A DNA stretch of 64,000 nt. It comes from Paroedura picta. Its lineage: Eukaryota > Chordata > Lepidosauria > Squamata > Gekkonidae. Positions 35,632-47,539 of this stretch are shown one piece after another; the first letter of the stretch is position 1, and the number at the start of each line of letters is the position of its first letter. The position numbers and the translations under genes are program-made. A model generated the notes under the pieces. The model worked only from the letters and a program-made list of their open reading frames with translations, did not search any database and was not told the origin of the DNA. The stretch is from contig NC_135370.1 of NCBI RefSeq assembly GCF_049243985.1, positions 104,065,006 through 104,129,005 on the forward strand, written 5' to 3'.

Positions 35632-35660
35632 CTAATTCCAGCAAAGGAAGTCTATTACAG
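35632..35660 (+). other. FSHB: Candidate FSHB non-coding exon 1
   Basis: About 30 bases after the TATA box a short segment ends ATTACAG followed by the donor GTAACT at 35661. Mammalian FSHB genes have a short untranslated exon 1 spliced to an exon 2 that starts just before the ATG; here exon 2 starts one base before the ATG. The transcription start is a guess from TATA spacing. Confidence 0.45.
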
Positions 35661-35955
35661 GTAACTTTCAGCAGATTCTCAATTAAGATTGCCTTGGAAA
35701 TGACAAGTTCTTTTAAAAAGCTTAGCAACAAAAATTACATTTAAAAGAGTAGTGATAGCCATTTGCCATCTTTTAAATATGTTTATTCTCTTTCCTTTTT
35801 TGTTTTTTTAAAGAAAAAGGCTTCCAGAACTTATTTGTAATAGCGAGAGAGCGCAATAATCTAGTTGAAAGAAAATTTCTGATTATGTTGTTAGTTTCTC
35901 TGATGTGGTGGTAGAGTAACCTCTACTTTCCTCATTTACCAGTATTGTTACCTGC

Positions 35956-36196
35956 AGAAGAGATGGGTTTTATACCCAGCTTTTCACTACCCAAGGGAGT
36001 CACAAAGTGACTTACAATTGCCTTCCTCTCCTCTCCCCATAACAGACACCCTGTGAGGTAGGTGGGGCTGAAAGAGCTCTGAGAACTGTGACTAGCCCAA
36101 GGTATTCTAGCTGGCTGCATATGGAGGAGTGGGGACACAAATCTGGTTCTCCAGGTTAGAGGCTGCCATTCTTAACCAGTATATCAAACTGGCTCT
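35956..36196 (-). mobile_element. tRNA-derived CORE-type SINE in FSHB intron 1
   Basis: Antisense copy of the family at 19387, shortened in the core. It lies between the candidate exon 1 and coding exon 2, antisense to the gene, and makes up about a third of the intron. Confidence 0.8.
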
Positions 36197-36371
36197 CTGC
36201 CAATACAAACTGCAGAGTCTACTTTTCCTTAACCAACTGTATCCCCTGCTTCTGTTTGCCGAAGTCTGTAATTGTATCTGATATTGCCACTTATCTAATG
36301 GATAATAGTGTATGACTTCATAAATATGTGTAACTTTAAGACTCTTGACCCCAAATTTTTTGCATTGCAGG

Positions 36372-38372
36372 ATGAAGACAGTTAACTTTTATGTCCTGTT
36401 ACTTTGTTGGAAAACGGTATATTCCAATCATTGTGTGCTATCCAATGTTACAATAGCAGTGGAGAAGGAGGAATGTGGGTTTTGCATCAGTGTGAATGCA
36501 ACGTGGTGCTCCGGTTATTGCTACACAGAGGTGAGGAGCCATGAGACTCAGGAATTAGTACTTCCAAAATAATACTAAAGAAACTATTCTTTCAGATCCT
36601 GACAAAAGAAATGCGCTGGTGAGGTATGGCAAAACACAAAGAAACCATTTTAAATAGCTGTGGTGCTTACCCATTTGGGCCATTGTTAGAAATATTACTG
36701 GTATCCTAATTTTAGGAATGTGTACACTAGAGAAAGTTCAGTGGGACTTGTAAGTACAGATGCTTAACTTGAATTCATTTGCCCCAAAGTATGGATCCCG
36801 TGGAAAAATCCACATATACAAGGGTTTTTTGTGTGTGTGTGTTTTTGTGTGATTGTTACCATGCCCCCCCCCGTTTAAACTGGAAATGCCTGAGATTGGA
36901 CCTGAGACCTTGTGCATACAAACCATATGCTCTACTGAGGCGTCTGCATCAATTGTTAGTTTGTGGTCTGAGAATATTGAAAGGCTGCAAGTCATGACTC
37001 TTTTATGTGTGCCTTATTTAAATAACTTATTTAAATCTGTTACACAGGCCTCGGGTATGTAGTTCTATGGCTAGGGGAGAATTTCAGTTTATCTGGTGAT
37101 GAGCTTCTCAGTGCAGCCAGACTGTGAAAAAGCAACAGTGAAAATTGCATTGCTTCTAATATAAATTTACCAAGTCTCATTTTTATATCAGTTGTCATCA
37201 ACATTTTAGTAGCCTTGCTCTTCTGTTTTAAACACCAGTTGGACACAAATAGAGTTGTCGACTGCCTGGAGGAAATAAAATAGATGCTTAATGGGATGCT
37301 ATTTGTCAGGTGATATTATTTACCTCCATGCATGGAAAGCTACAGCTGTCCATTTCTACAAATTAAGCTTCTATTAAAGAGCCCAGGCCTTTTTCTCTGG
37401 ATGCTGTGGTGGCCCTTCTATTAAAATATTTATACCCTTCAAGTACAGTTTTTACCATCACTTTCTACATGCCACAGAAAACTTTACCAGCTAAATTTCT
37501 ACATGTGCTGCTATTGAAGGCAGAAAAGAAAGCCGACAGAAATGTTCACAAGGCTAATATGTATTGTGTGCCATAGCCTAGGTTATCATAGTTATGAGAA
37601 CTCTGAAGTGTGGAAATTATGCCTGCTCTCTTGAGGATTCCATATATGTAACAGAATGAATGACACTACTCTCTTTACATGATTCAGCCATGCACAGGAG
37701 ATGCCTCCATCAGGAAGCAGGTTATTAAAGGCTAGGCACCCAGAGCTATGTAGGACTGAAGTCTCCAAATAGTGAATTTTGGAAATAGTTTGTTCATAGC
37801 AAGGGATTACTTGCTCAGGAAGAAGCTGTACACTATAAAACTCGTTCCTGTTTATTCTGATATAGAGCAATATGTGTCTCTTGTCACTCACTGGATACAG
37901 AATGAGAACAAGGAGTCCTGAAACAAATGGCAGGCCCTAAATAGAAATTGGTTTGAGTTGAACAAGTTGCCTAACGATCACTGACATTGTGGGAGAAATA
38001 CAGTCAGTATTAGGCCAATTAATCAGGCCTTTGAGCAGGCTCTGCACAATAATATCAAGATATAGGTCAAAGGCCATTGCTAGCAAATGAATTTCACAGC
38101 TAGTCTCTCTCTCGCTCTCTTTCTTTGATTAGGATCCCCTTGATAAGTTGTCCCGAAGGAAACACATTCAAAAGATCTGCACATTCAAGGAGATTGTGTA
38201 CGAGACTGTAAAGATCCCAGGATGTGCTGGTCATGCAGAATCATTTTATTCCTATCCAGTAGCAACAGGATGTCACTGTAAGCTTTGTGATGGAGACCTT
38301 ACTGACTGCAGCACTACAAATGGCTTAAACCCAAGTTATTGTTCCTTTGGTCAAAACCAACTCAGAGAATGA
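36372..38372 (+). CDS. FSHB: Follicle-stimulating hormone beta subunit (two coding exons)
   Basis: Joined exons 36372-36530 and 38133-38372 encode 132 residues. The intron of 1602 bases has GT and AG ends in phase 0, at the family's conserved site. Residues 1-18 are a signal peptide. The mature chain has 12 cysteines (21, 35, 38, 46, 50, 69, 84, 100, 102, 105, 112, 123), which form the cystine knot and seat belt. N-glycosylation sites are N25 and N42, and CSGY stands in the place of the CAGY motif. FSHB pairs with the common alpha subunit, is secreted by pituitary gonadotropes, and acts through the FSH receptor on gonads. The determinant loop reads CDGDLTDC. The following seat-belt stretch has 10 residues between Cys112 and Cys123, one more than in human (9). 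The C-terminus is two residues longer. The start was chosen because the signal peptide and exon border match other FSHB proteins. The gene looks intact. Confidence 0.97.
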
Positions 38373-39414
38373 GGATTGATCAATTTATTCCTTGTATTTC
38401 GTTCGTTGTAAATACATTCATGAGTGTGAAAGAAAAAGAAGGTGGGTAGCTAGTACTACTAATGTGTGCTATAGTACTGCTATATGTTGCATTTATGTTC
38501 AATGGGTTCCTTGTGGTTTCTGAAGCAAAACATTCAGCATCTTCATGTCTCTCAGCATTTCTAGACCTGCTGTTCCTACCGATGTTCTAACTTCCATTAT
38601 CACCCTGCTTACTGGCAGACTTTTCACACCTGACCTTATAAATTAACTTGCTTATTATAAATTGTTTAGAGGCTTACTCATCAGTTAGAATAAACATGTG
38701 AAGATGAGAATAGGATTGCCAATTCACAGTTGGGGCAACGGGATCCCCTGATTTGGACCCCCCCCCCCATTTTAAGGCTTTAGGAAACTGGGGGAATGTA
38801 CCAGGCTTGGGGAGGGAACAACCAGAAAGTAAACACAATGTTTCTGCATCACTTGGAAGTGACATGGGGGTGTCAATGACATTGGGCGGGTTTGCTCTTA
38901 TTTGTGGGCAAAATGCTATGATAAGAAGCTAATTCTCTCATAGAGATATTGCCCACAAATCAGAGCATGGTCCCCAGTTTCAGTGATATGCTATATCATT
39001 TCTGGGTGACTTAGGGATGTTGTGTTAACTTTCTGGTTCTTTGCTTCTAATTCCTGATCAGTTTCCTTCATCCCCTGCTTGTTGGTCCAAGTGACCTAAA
39101 AGAAATAAATTAAATGTTAATAAAGCAAATTCACGACCCACTCCTTGAATGAGCCAAGTATAGATAGATTCCCACCTCTCAGAGTATATTGCAATCTCAA
39201 ATTACATGCAGTCAACATTTGTTCTAGTTTTTAACATTTGTCTGTGAGAAAACAAATACCATGCTGTTTAATTATAAATTACCATGCTGTTTAATTATAA
39301 CATAAATTATAAATAAAATACATTATAAATAAAATATATTGAATATACCATAATATACAAAACATAAGCTTAGGATCACATGCCATGACTACCAAGGAAA
39401 ATACCTTAAAGTAT
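38373..39414 (+). other. FSHB: FSHB 3' flank, probable 3' UTR
   Basis: No further coding sequence. AATAAA at 39119-39124, about 750 bases past the stop, is a possible poly(A) signal. Some repeat-like sequence is present near 38710-38880. A small duplicated phrase, ACCATGCTGTTTAATTATAA, occurs twice near 39260-39300. Confidence 0.4.
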
Positions 39415-39518
39415 ACCACCCCGTATTGAGTCTGCCATGAAAACGCTGGAGGGCGTCACCCCAAGGGTCAGACATGACTCGGTGCTTGCACAGGGGATAC
39501 CTTTACCTTTACCTTTAT
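39415..39518 (+). mobile_element. Sauria-type SINE, 3' third only
   Basis: Begins in the middle at ACCACCCCGTATTGAG and runs to the ACCTTT tail. This is the 3' part of the family seen whole at 11709. The promoter half is missing, so it is 5' truncated. Confidence 0.88.
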
Positions 39519-39524
39519 AAACCA

Positions 39525-40370
39525 GCTGTAGGCTCAAAGCATATGTGGAGGATCCCAGATGTGTGAAAATGAGACCTTTTTTGCATGGCAAATGGGCCAC
39601 AATTTAAAAGAACTACTTACTTCCAGAGAATGCGGAATTGAGGGGACTTTGAGAGCTTTACCTAAAGGGGATTTCCCTTGTGGGGCTTGCAAAGTGTGTA
39701 CGTTAATGCTTGGTTTGCAGGAATACATCAATCCCTTTCAAGATTAGGATACTTGAGCACCTATCCTGCCTCAGACATGGTGTAAAGGAATTCCTCCTAT
39801 GAGGAATCATTTTGAGACAAAAGGACATCAACACGAGGAATTGCGTTTTTTTGGCACTGAACAGATTCAAGCCCATCCACACCAATGTCTGATTATACAA
39901 AAAAATTCTACTTCAGAGGGAAAGCTTTTACATCTTTGCATTTGAATCACTGGGATTGAAGGGTCTTAATACATCCTGGGTCTTGTCATGTTTTTATTAA
40001 TGGGACCTTTAAGCAATGGTGCTAGGTGCACCTGTCATTTAGCAACAAGACTGAAAAGTGATGACTCAGTGCCTGGTTATCAGGAACTCAAGCATTCATG
40101 CATTTAGGATCCTCCATATTTGCTTTCAGCCTACAACCAGTTTATACTTTAAGATATATTCCTTGGTGGTCATATCATGTCATGCTAACCAAGAGGTGGG
40201 AATCTATTTGTACTTGGTTCATTTAAAGAGTGGTTCATGAATTAGCATGATTAACATTTGATTTATTTCTATTTGTGTTATGATTGTAGGGTAAAACCAC
40301 CGATGAAAGGCTTTTGTTCTTGAAAGAGGGTAACTGCATATCTGGACCCCATTCTGGTAATACCCTTTTT
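39525..40370 (+). mobile_element. Penelope-like element 3' portion
   Basis: The frame 39559-39747 reads HNLKELLTSRECGIEG then LPKGDFPCGACKVC, a PLE signature between the RT and the GIY-YIG domain, and matches the PLE at 8880-11330. Later pieces read EELRFFGTEQIQAHPHQC in other frames. The untranslated end includes CCGATGA...GAAA near 40300-40325. Only the C-terminal half and tail are present. Confidence 0.75.
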
Positions 40371-42332
40371 TGATTTTTTAAGCAGAATATATTGAAGGAA
40401 GTACAGACAACTAAGTCAATAAATATTTTGGTTTATTTCACACCTCTGTGTCAATTCTTCTCTTTGGCTATTTTCAGAACTGACTGCCCATCTTCTCCCA
40501 GGTCCAACTGACCTGGCAACCCTAGATGGGAATAGTCTTTGACTATAGGCTTTGCTTTTGACTTCCATCCATAGACAGTACCTTGTGAACAGATCGTATC
40601 CTGTATGTATATACAAGATAAATATTCAGAACTATACCTTGTCAAAAAAACTGGGTTCAGATCACAGATCAAAAGTTTGCATGGATATAAGCATAGCCTC
40701 TGCCCACAAGATACAATTTATTTAACAGATTACTGCCATGATCCCAACCTCCCATTCAGGTTCTGATGGTACTTGTCTGTAAGCATTGGCACTTGCAATA
40801 CTGCCTACTATAGCATGTCAGAATGTAAGAGAAATCCTGCTGGATACCAGTGGTTTGCCTAGTCCAGCTTCTTGTTTCTCACAGCACCCACTCAGAAATG
40901 CTTACCTGTAGGGAATAGAGGATAAGGCCCTGTTTTTGTTCCCAAGCATTGGTATTCAGAGGTTTACTGCCTCTGAATCTGGAGATCCAATTTAATCATT
41001 ATGGCTAATATGCATGTGACCTTCATGAATTTGTCCAATCCTTTCCTGAAACCATCTAAATTCCTGTTTACAATGAATAGACAAACATCCTGCATGTGCA
41101 TGTGTATGTAGTTTTGTAAGGAAGTGCCATTGCATGTTCACAAAGCCAGGGACTGGGACCCAGATAAATCATGTGTTTAAGGCATGTGTTCAACAGTACA
41201 GGCATTGAATGTAACATGAAAATTATTCAAGATACATATAAAGAACAATGATGGTACACTGTACACAGATTGTATGTGCATTCAATATAACTTTTGAACA
41301 TGATGTTAAGTTAACCCAGCATGAGTTGCCATCACTAAATCATGTGGCAGTAAATTCTACAAAAATATAGGAGGGCTGGGATTGGCTTTGCACATGAGCA
41401 CACAGGAAGCTGCCTTACACTGAATCAAATCATTGGTTCGTCAAGGTCAGTATTGTCTACTCAGACTGGCAGTGGCTGTCCAGGGTCTCAGGTAGAGGTC
41501 TTTCACACCACCTCCTGCCCAGTCCTTATAGCTGGAGACGCTGGCGATTGAATCTGCTTGCAAAGCAGAAGTGCTTCCACTGAGCCACAGCCCCTCACTG
41601 AAGAGTACTTGGGAAACTATACCAAACCTGACCATTTGTTTATCTAACTCAGTACAGTTCACTCTGTTTTTGGATCCTCATACCTGCTACCTGAGATCCT
41701 TTAGCTGGAGATGCCTTGAATTTAATTGGGGACCTTCTACACATGACGCATGTGCTACACCATTGATTCTACACAAGTCACATTAATTTCAGTGATATTT
41801 TAGTGTGCATAACTGTATGCAAGACTGAAGGCCAAGATAGTTTCACTAGGCAGGGCTTTGGCTTATTTTGTACAGCAGATTGCATTTCTAACTATGCTGT
41901 GTGATTATGCTGTTCCCTGGCTTCTCTCTCTTGGCTATATTGCACTTTGGGTGTATTGTGTATATGTATTTATATAGAAAAATGCACACTGATAGTACAG
42001 ATGTTTCTGTTAATGATGTTATATTTTAAAGCTGTAACTTATTTTATTGAAAAATACGTTCACACCTGCGTCACTTAGGTGTTACCAAAAATGCACTTTG
42101 GGTGTTGGGACAAAAACATTTTTTTTCTTGTCTGATGTTGATCATCCTTATACAATTGAAGCAGTTCTGCTTTGATAATGCATTGGCAGAAGAAAGATGT
42201 ATATGAGTTCTGAGTGTTAATATCAACGGTCCCTGATATGTCATAGGAACTGAATATTAAGCCCATTCATTGTGGTTAAAGGACACAGTGTGCATTCTGA
42301 ATGGTTTCTGTAACTATGTGTTTCTTTCAAAT
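40371..42332. other. Unassigned stretch downstream of FSHB
   Basis: No coding sequence recognised. Some of 41940-42330 could be distal 3' UTR of FSHB if the distal poly(A) signal is used. Confidence 0.4.
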
Positions 42333-42354
42333 AATAAAAGGTTTTGTTGTGTTG
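42333..42354 (+). terminator. FSHB: Possible distal poly(A) signal of FSHB
   Basis: AATAAAA at 42333 is followed at once by GTTTTGTTGTGTTG, a GU-rich element of the kind found after cleavage sites. It would give a 3' UTR of nearly 4 kb that includes a SINE and a PLE piece, which is long for this gene. The nearer AATAAA at 39119 is an alternative. Confidence 0.3.
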
Positions 42355-43874
42355 CACTTATATTACTTGACTTTTTATGATCTTGTAAATTAGTAACGAG
42401 CCATCTGTTCAACTATTTGCAAAACAACCTTTAAAAATGTCGCTCTGCTTAAAATATTATATTTGTTGATTGATCTAAGTAAAGGGCTTTTTCATGCTAG
42501 GCTGGTCCCTTTCATTGTACTCCATTTTGAGAACAATGTATGCCTGGTAATGTACAAATTAGGCCTTCATAATCTGCTGCATTTGCCTGGGCTTTCTCCA
42601 TACATTGGGCCTTCCTTTAGGAAAGTGAGCAAAATAGCACCTCTGTACATCAGAGGGGCAGTGGGGAGGTGGGAGCTGTAGCCATTTTGACAAGTTGAGG
42701 TTCAGAAGTGTATAGAATGGATTCTGTGCAAGCTAGAGACACCAAATTTGGAAGACATATAGAGGAGTATCAGGGGAAGGAAAGCAGGAAGGATGCCAGC
42801 AAGAAGTGGCTTCAGCTCAGGATGGAGGAGCCATGGCCATATCATGGATGTGACCAACTTGCTGATCATGGAGTCTGAGGAATCCTGCTCTTGGCCTATG
42901 AATATACCCTGTCCTGCATGGCCCAATCAAACCAGGTTGGGATCTTTGCTCACTCCCCAGAACTAACTTTGTTATGCAGATTGTTGGAGCAACTGGTAGG
43001 GAGGAAAGAACAGCCAGTGAAGGCACCCCTCTTTTATTAGGGGACATAGAATTGAAACCCCCCCCCTTTTGCTGTGTCAGGTGAAAGGAAATGCAGGGAT
43101 AAGTTGGGAAACTCTTTGCAGCTGATATCAGAAATTTCTCCACCAGACTGGCTGGTGGAAGGATTTTTTTTAGAGGAAGCACATTTCAAAGAGTGCTCTT
43201 TTCTTTCCCTTCATGATGCCCTCAGCAGCAGCACAGCTAAGCATGGTGGAGAACCACAAATGCCATTTTGACAGGCACAGGTTAGGGAGGTTCAAGGGTG
43301 TTTAGAATTGATCCTGTGCAAGCTAGGGATGCCAAACTCACAGAGGATCTATGACTGACTCTCCTGTACCTGCCCTCCAGGTTAATGAAGACTGAATTTA
43401 TGAGCTTTGAGTTACACTTTGAGTCACATCATTTCCCCAGAAAACATTTTCCTGGGGGCACCTTCTTTGGGGGGACATACCTCAGACTCCATACATCCTG
43501 TCCTCAGAAAACTTGAAAGGTTGCTTTCAAATTTGGTGTCTCTAGCATGCTAGGAGGGGCCATTCTACTGCTTGATGGTCCTCACAAACCAATCCAATTC
43601 ATTTGGTAACTGAAAATTAATGATGGTCTAAGGTTCACAAAAGGGAACATGCTATGAACTGCAAACGGAACCATATTTTTTCAGATCATGCCCATCCTTC
43701 ACCATTTTTTTCTCCCTTTCCCACTAAGGCATTCTAAACTTTCAATGCTTACACAGTGTCAGGATGTAGTGGCTGAAGCTGAATTAATAAAAGACTAACA
43801 TAATGTTGTCAAGTCTTGTGCCTCGACAGTATGATAGAAATGATTCCTCTGTGTATAATCTGGCTCTTCCAGCC
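42355..43874. other. Unassigned stretch, no gene seen
   Basis: Frames up to 121 codons (for example 42817-43182, minus) do not resemble known proteins. A phrase near GTGTATAGAATGGATTCTGT then GCAAGCTAG occurs twice, near 42707 and 43297, and suggests a diverged local duplication. Confidence 0.45.
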
Positions 43875-44135
43875 ATTGAAACCTTGGCCTTGGAGTGCCA
43901 GTAGACAGATATACCTTGAACAAAGATTGTTTGTTCCCATGTGAGGCCTGGAGATCTCTTGGAATTGCAGCTATCTCTATATAACAGAGATCCATTCCCC
44001 TGGAGAAAATGTCTTCTTGGAGGGTTGACTATATGGTCCTATATCCCAGTGAGGTTCCTCCCTTCCTTAAACCCTGTTCTCACCAGGCTTGACCCCCCAA
44101 ATCTTCATAAATTTCCCAACTAGGACCTGACAACC
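43875..44135 (-). repeat. MITE-like repeat of the TTGCCAAC type
   Basis: Antisense member: GAGGCCTGGAGATCTCTTGG near one end, and ACAGAGATCCATTCCCCTGG in the middle. The far end reads CCCCCCAAATCTTCATAAAT then TTCCCAACTAGG. It has the same order of blocks as 24445 in reverse. Confidence 0.65.
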
Positions 44136-45420
44136 CATCCTTAAAACTTCAGAATACAATAGGCCAGTTCTATTGTGCTCTAATCCATGAGAAAGTCTAT
44201 CCCAGATTCAGACTTTGTGACAAATGAGTTAAAGCTGCTCATGTGTGCATCAAAGCTGTCATGTATTTTTAGGACATGTGACTCTGCAGTCTATCTAGTC
44301 AGCACGCTTTGTTAATGTTGACTTATGCCAGTCTGAGCATATTTAGTTTCAGGGACTTCTTCTGGATCTCTTTTTCAACTGGGGCCCACCTATGTCAGTC
44401 TCTCCTGGTCTGCAGCAGGAATGTAAAAAACTCCAAACCTCTCCTTTTTAAGGCAGGCTTTGGGGCTGAGAACTGGTTGGACTTTCAATACCATTTTTAT
44501 ACATTGCTATGGCAGATTTTGTTTTGGTTGTGTGAAATTTTATTGTACTGTTTTGGTATATATCTAACTGTACATTAGCTTTGGCAATACTTCAGAAAGT
44601 CAGTCGATACAATAATGTATTTGTCTGTTTTTCAAGTGATCTAGATCTGAGAGAAAGAGAGAGATAAAATCAATCATATGAGATATTTAAGCTAGAATAT
44701 AACTTAAAACAAATAATTATATTTACAGCCAGCTGAGATGCCTGGGTGTCATTAGAAGTTATTACATTCTATGAGTTCTCTGAACAAGAGATGAAAAGGC
44801 CATTAATTTAAACTTTATGTCTCTCCAAATAACTGTGCATACAGCAAAAATAAACCTTTGAATGAAAACTTACTCTCTTCCCATTCTTATCTGTTCATAA
44901 ATCCTTCATTTTGCAGTGCCCCAATAGTTTAGTTCTAGTTCTGGCTGCCTGTCTGGACAAGCAGAGGTAAAGTATTACAGTAAATCAGTCGCTGGTAATA
45001 TTTACTCATGTAAGAACACATTATTCTCTTACCCATTCCATCTGAAGCTGTTGCCTTTAGTTGGAATGAGTTACTTTGTGAGAAGAAGGACCTATATGAG
45101 CAAGAATTCTTCAAGCCTACTGCTGATATGAGCACTGCTGAAATAGGAATCTCATCCTGTGTAACTAATAAAGGTTTGTCCAGGGGGAACTGAATATGCA
45201 TCTGACCTGTCTCAAGTTAGAACCAGCTTCCTACGAAAGGTCTGTATAAATATAGTACGCTGTAATCAATTCAAGTAGAAGATCCCCAGAGGATCCAGCT
45301 TTTTAGGCTTCAGAATTTAGAATAGAAACCTGGAGTTGCTTTTGCAATGAACAATTTTTGGGTGCAAGGAGATCTTAACATATGAGCATTCAAGCAATGA
45401 ATTCCTGTGTGGTTGTAAAG
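44136..45420. other. Unassigned stretch, no gene seen
   Basis: AT-rich DNA with only short frames. A GA-rich run lies near 44651-44665. Confidence 0.5.
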
Positions 45421-45723
45421 ATCATAGAATCATAGAATCATAGAGTTGGAAGGGGCCATACAGGCCATCTAGTCCAACCCCCTGCTCAACGCAGGATCAG
45501 CCCTAACCATCCTAAAGCATCCAAGAAAAGTGTGTATCCAGCCTTTGCTTGAAGACTGCCAGTGAGGGGGAGCTCACCACCTCCTTAGGCAGCCTATTCT
45601 ACTGCTGAACTACTCTAACTGTGAATTTCCCCCCCTGATATCTAGCCTATATCATTGTAGTTGTAGTTTAAACCCATTACTGCATGTCCTTTCCTCTGCA
45701 GCCAATGGAAACAGCATTGGGGA
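45421..45723 (-). mobile_element. CR1 LINE 3' UTR fragment
   Basis: Starts at the CR1 terminal repeat (ATCATAGAATCATAGAATC on the plus strand) and follows the same order as the large copy at 50979: GTTGGAAGGGGCCATACAGG, then the GAGGGGGAGCTCACCACC block, and on to AGCCAATGGAAACAGCATTG. It is 5' truncated before the coding part. Confidence 0.92.
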
Positions 45724-45725
45724 AG

Positions 45726-45792
<67 letters not shown>

Positions 45793-45795
45793 TGG
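45726..45795. repeat. TG/GA compound microsatellite
   Basis: About 25 TG units followed by GA units, directly at the truncated end of the CR1 fragment. Confidence 0.95.
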
Positions 45796-46074
45796 TGGTT
45801 CTTTGATGCTCCAATCCTCATTGAAGGAGCACAAGGCTGGAGACGGTTATATTCCCTGCCTTTTGTCTCCCGACTCTACAGCCAAAACATGTCATGGTGG
45901 TGGTAGTGGAGGGGGGACCACAAGGCTGTTTGTTTATTTGTATTTTCTTGAGGGGGTCAGGGGGAGAAGAATGGGGGGGAGAACAACCCAAAAGGCAAAT
46001 CTCTGCACATAGAAGTGTGGGCTTTTGGAGCACAGTCACTTAAACAATGAGGGCAAAAATAAATCTTGCGATAG

Positions 46075-46400
46075 AATGGCAACTGGGAACCAGTTTTCCT
46101 GCAGTCTTTGAATTGATGCCCTGACCAATCAGTGAAAGACTGCCATGCTATGCCAGTGTTGGAGGTGAAGAGAAGGGAAAGGAATTTAATCTAGAAAGAC
46201 TCTGACATTTACATGTGCAATATGGAGCACTTTTCTCAGATTTAGAGTTATGCCTACTCCTAGATATCACAGAGAAAAGGTAGACATTGTAGAGAGAAAA
46301 TTTAAAGTGCTAAATTTCAAAATGGAACTCAAATAAGGTGCAAATGGGTTTTTAAAATTCAGGATCACAGGGAATAAAAAGCCCAGTGCAAATAAAGCCT
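46075..46400 (+). repeat. Unclassified dispersed repeat, copy 2
   Basis: Matches 16245-16560 in block order: TTGATGCCCTGACCAATCAG, GTGTTGGAGG, TTTAATCTAGAAAGAC, GATATCACAGAGAAAAGGTA, and GGGAATAAAAAGCCCAG. Divergence between the two is substantial, so the family is old. Confidence 0.55.
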
Positions 46401-47539
46401 CAGTAGCCTGGAACAGGAGTGGAACACTCCTTATCCACAAAGAGAGTAGATGGCTAGATACATATGGAACATCTTCCTTTTAGTAAAAGACTTGTAATTT
46501 TCTTAATGTAGCACCAGAAGACCAAGGGGCATAGCAAAGGTTTCTGTGTTAACCCAGGGTGGATTCAGTTAACTCGTATTAGGCAACCATTTATGGAAGC
46601 AGTCATTGTAGCAAGTCATTCCCAAGAAATTATTATTTTCAAGGATGTAGGTCTGCATCAGAATGAACTTCATGCAACTGAGTTGGACCATGCACGAAGG
46701 GTGCAAAGAACTAATTCAAATCCTGTTATTTCTCTGTGTTAAAAATGTGGTGTCCCCCCCCCCCCCCATCTTTACTTGCCTGGCTTTGCTCACTTTTTGC
46801 CACAGCCCTTCGTTCTCTTCCCTGAGCTACACAATCACAGCCACCTATTACATCTTGTGGATCCACAGCAGGGGAAGTGTACATGGTGGCTCCTAATCTC
46901 TGTTTCCAGGCAGAGGAGCTGTGCTATGCCTCAGTAGTCTGGCTGCTGAACTAGCAGCAATTATGCACAGAGATTTTTGTCCTGGAAACCTAATTGATAA
47001 TAGGCTGCCTATTGTTAGGCAGCCACATACTTTCAGTTCTACATTGCTATGCAGGCAGATCATCCTTTTAACTTTCTGGGTAGCACGAACCTTTGATGAT
47101 TTGATTATGGATTCACGTAAAGGACTCATTGCATCTTGTTTTGTCATCCTGTTCCCTTTCATGAACTAGAAAGGTTATTTTTTATTGTTGATTTTTACAA
47201 CCTATATACATACACTTGTTTAACTGTCATTAACTTTCTCCAAAGTATTCTTGGAATTATATTTTGGTGACATTGTCACCAACAGGAATGGACACAAATT
47301 GCATTTTTCAATTTGCTTCATGATTCACAAATTGAACTATGAACCCATGTGAACTGGGAGGTTGGTTCTCAAACTGACCAGTCCTTTCTCTTCTCTGAGC
47401 TACACAATCACATCCACCTGTTACTTCTTGTAGATCCACCACAGGGAAAATGTGCATGGCAGCTCCTAATCTCTACTTCCAGGCAGAAGAGCTGTGATAT
47501 GTCCAGTTAAGAAGATGCTCTCACCTCTAGGTTAAACTA
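46401..47539. other. Unassigned stretch, no gene seen
   Basis: The phrase CTCCTAATCTCT...TTCCAGGCAGA occurs twice, at 46890-46915 and 47463-47487. Each time it follows a phrase like AGATCCACCACAGGG. This shows a diverged local duplication of about 570 bases spacing. No gene was recognised. Confidence 0.45.

Noticed and set aside
35156-35731. Two minus-strand frames of 113 and 75 codons beside the FSHB promoter
   Set aside because: No recognisable domain, and the second overlaps the likely TATA box and exon 1 of FSHB; judged chance frames or old repeat.
42817-43182. A 121-codon minus-strand frame
   Set aside because: No known family; runs through a poly-C tract and a locally duplicated segment.
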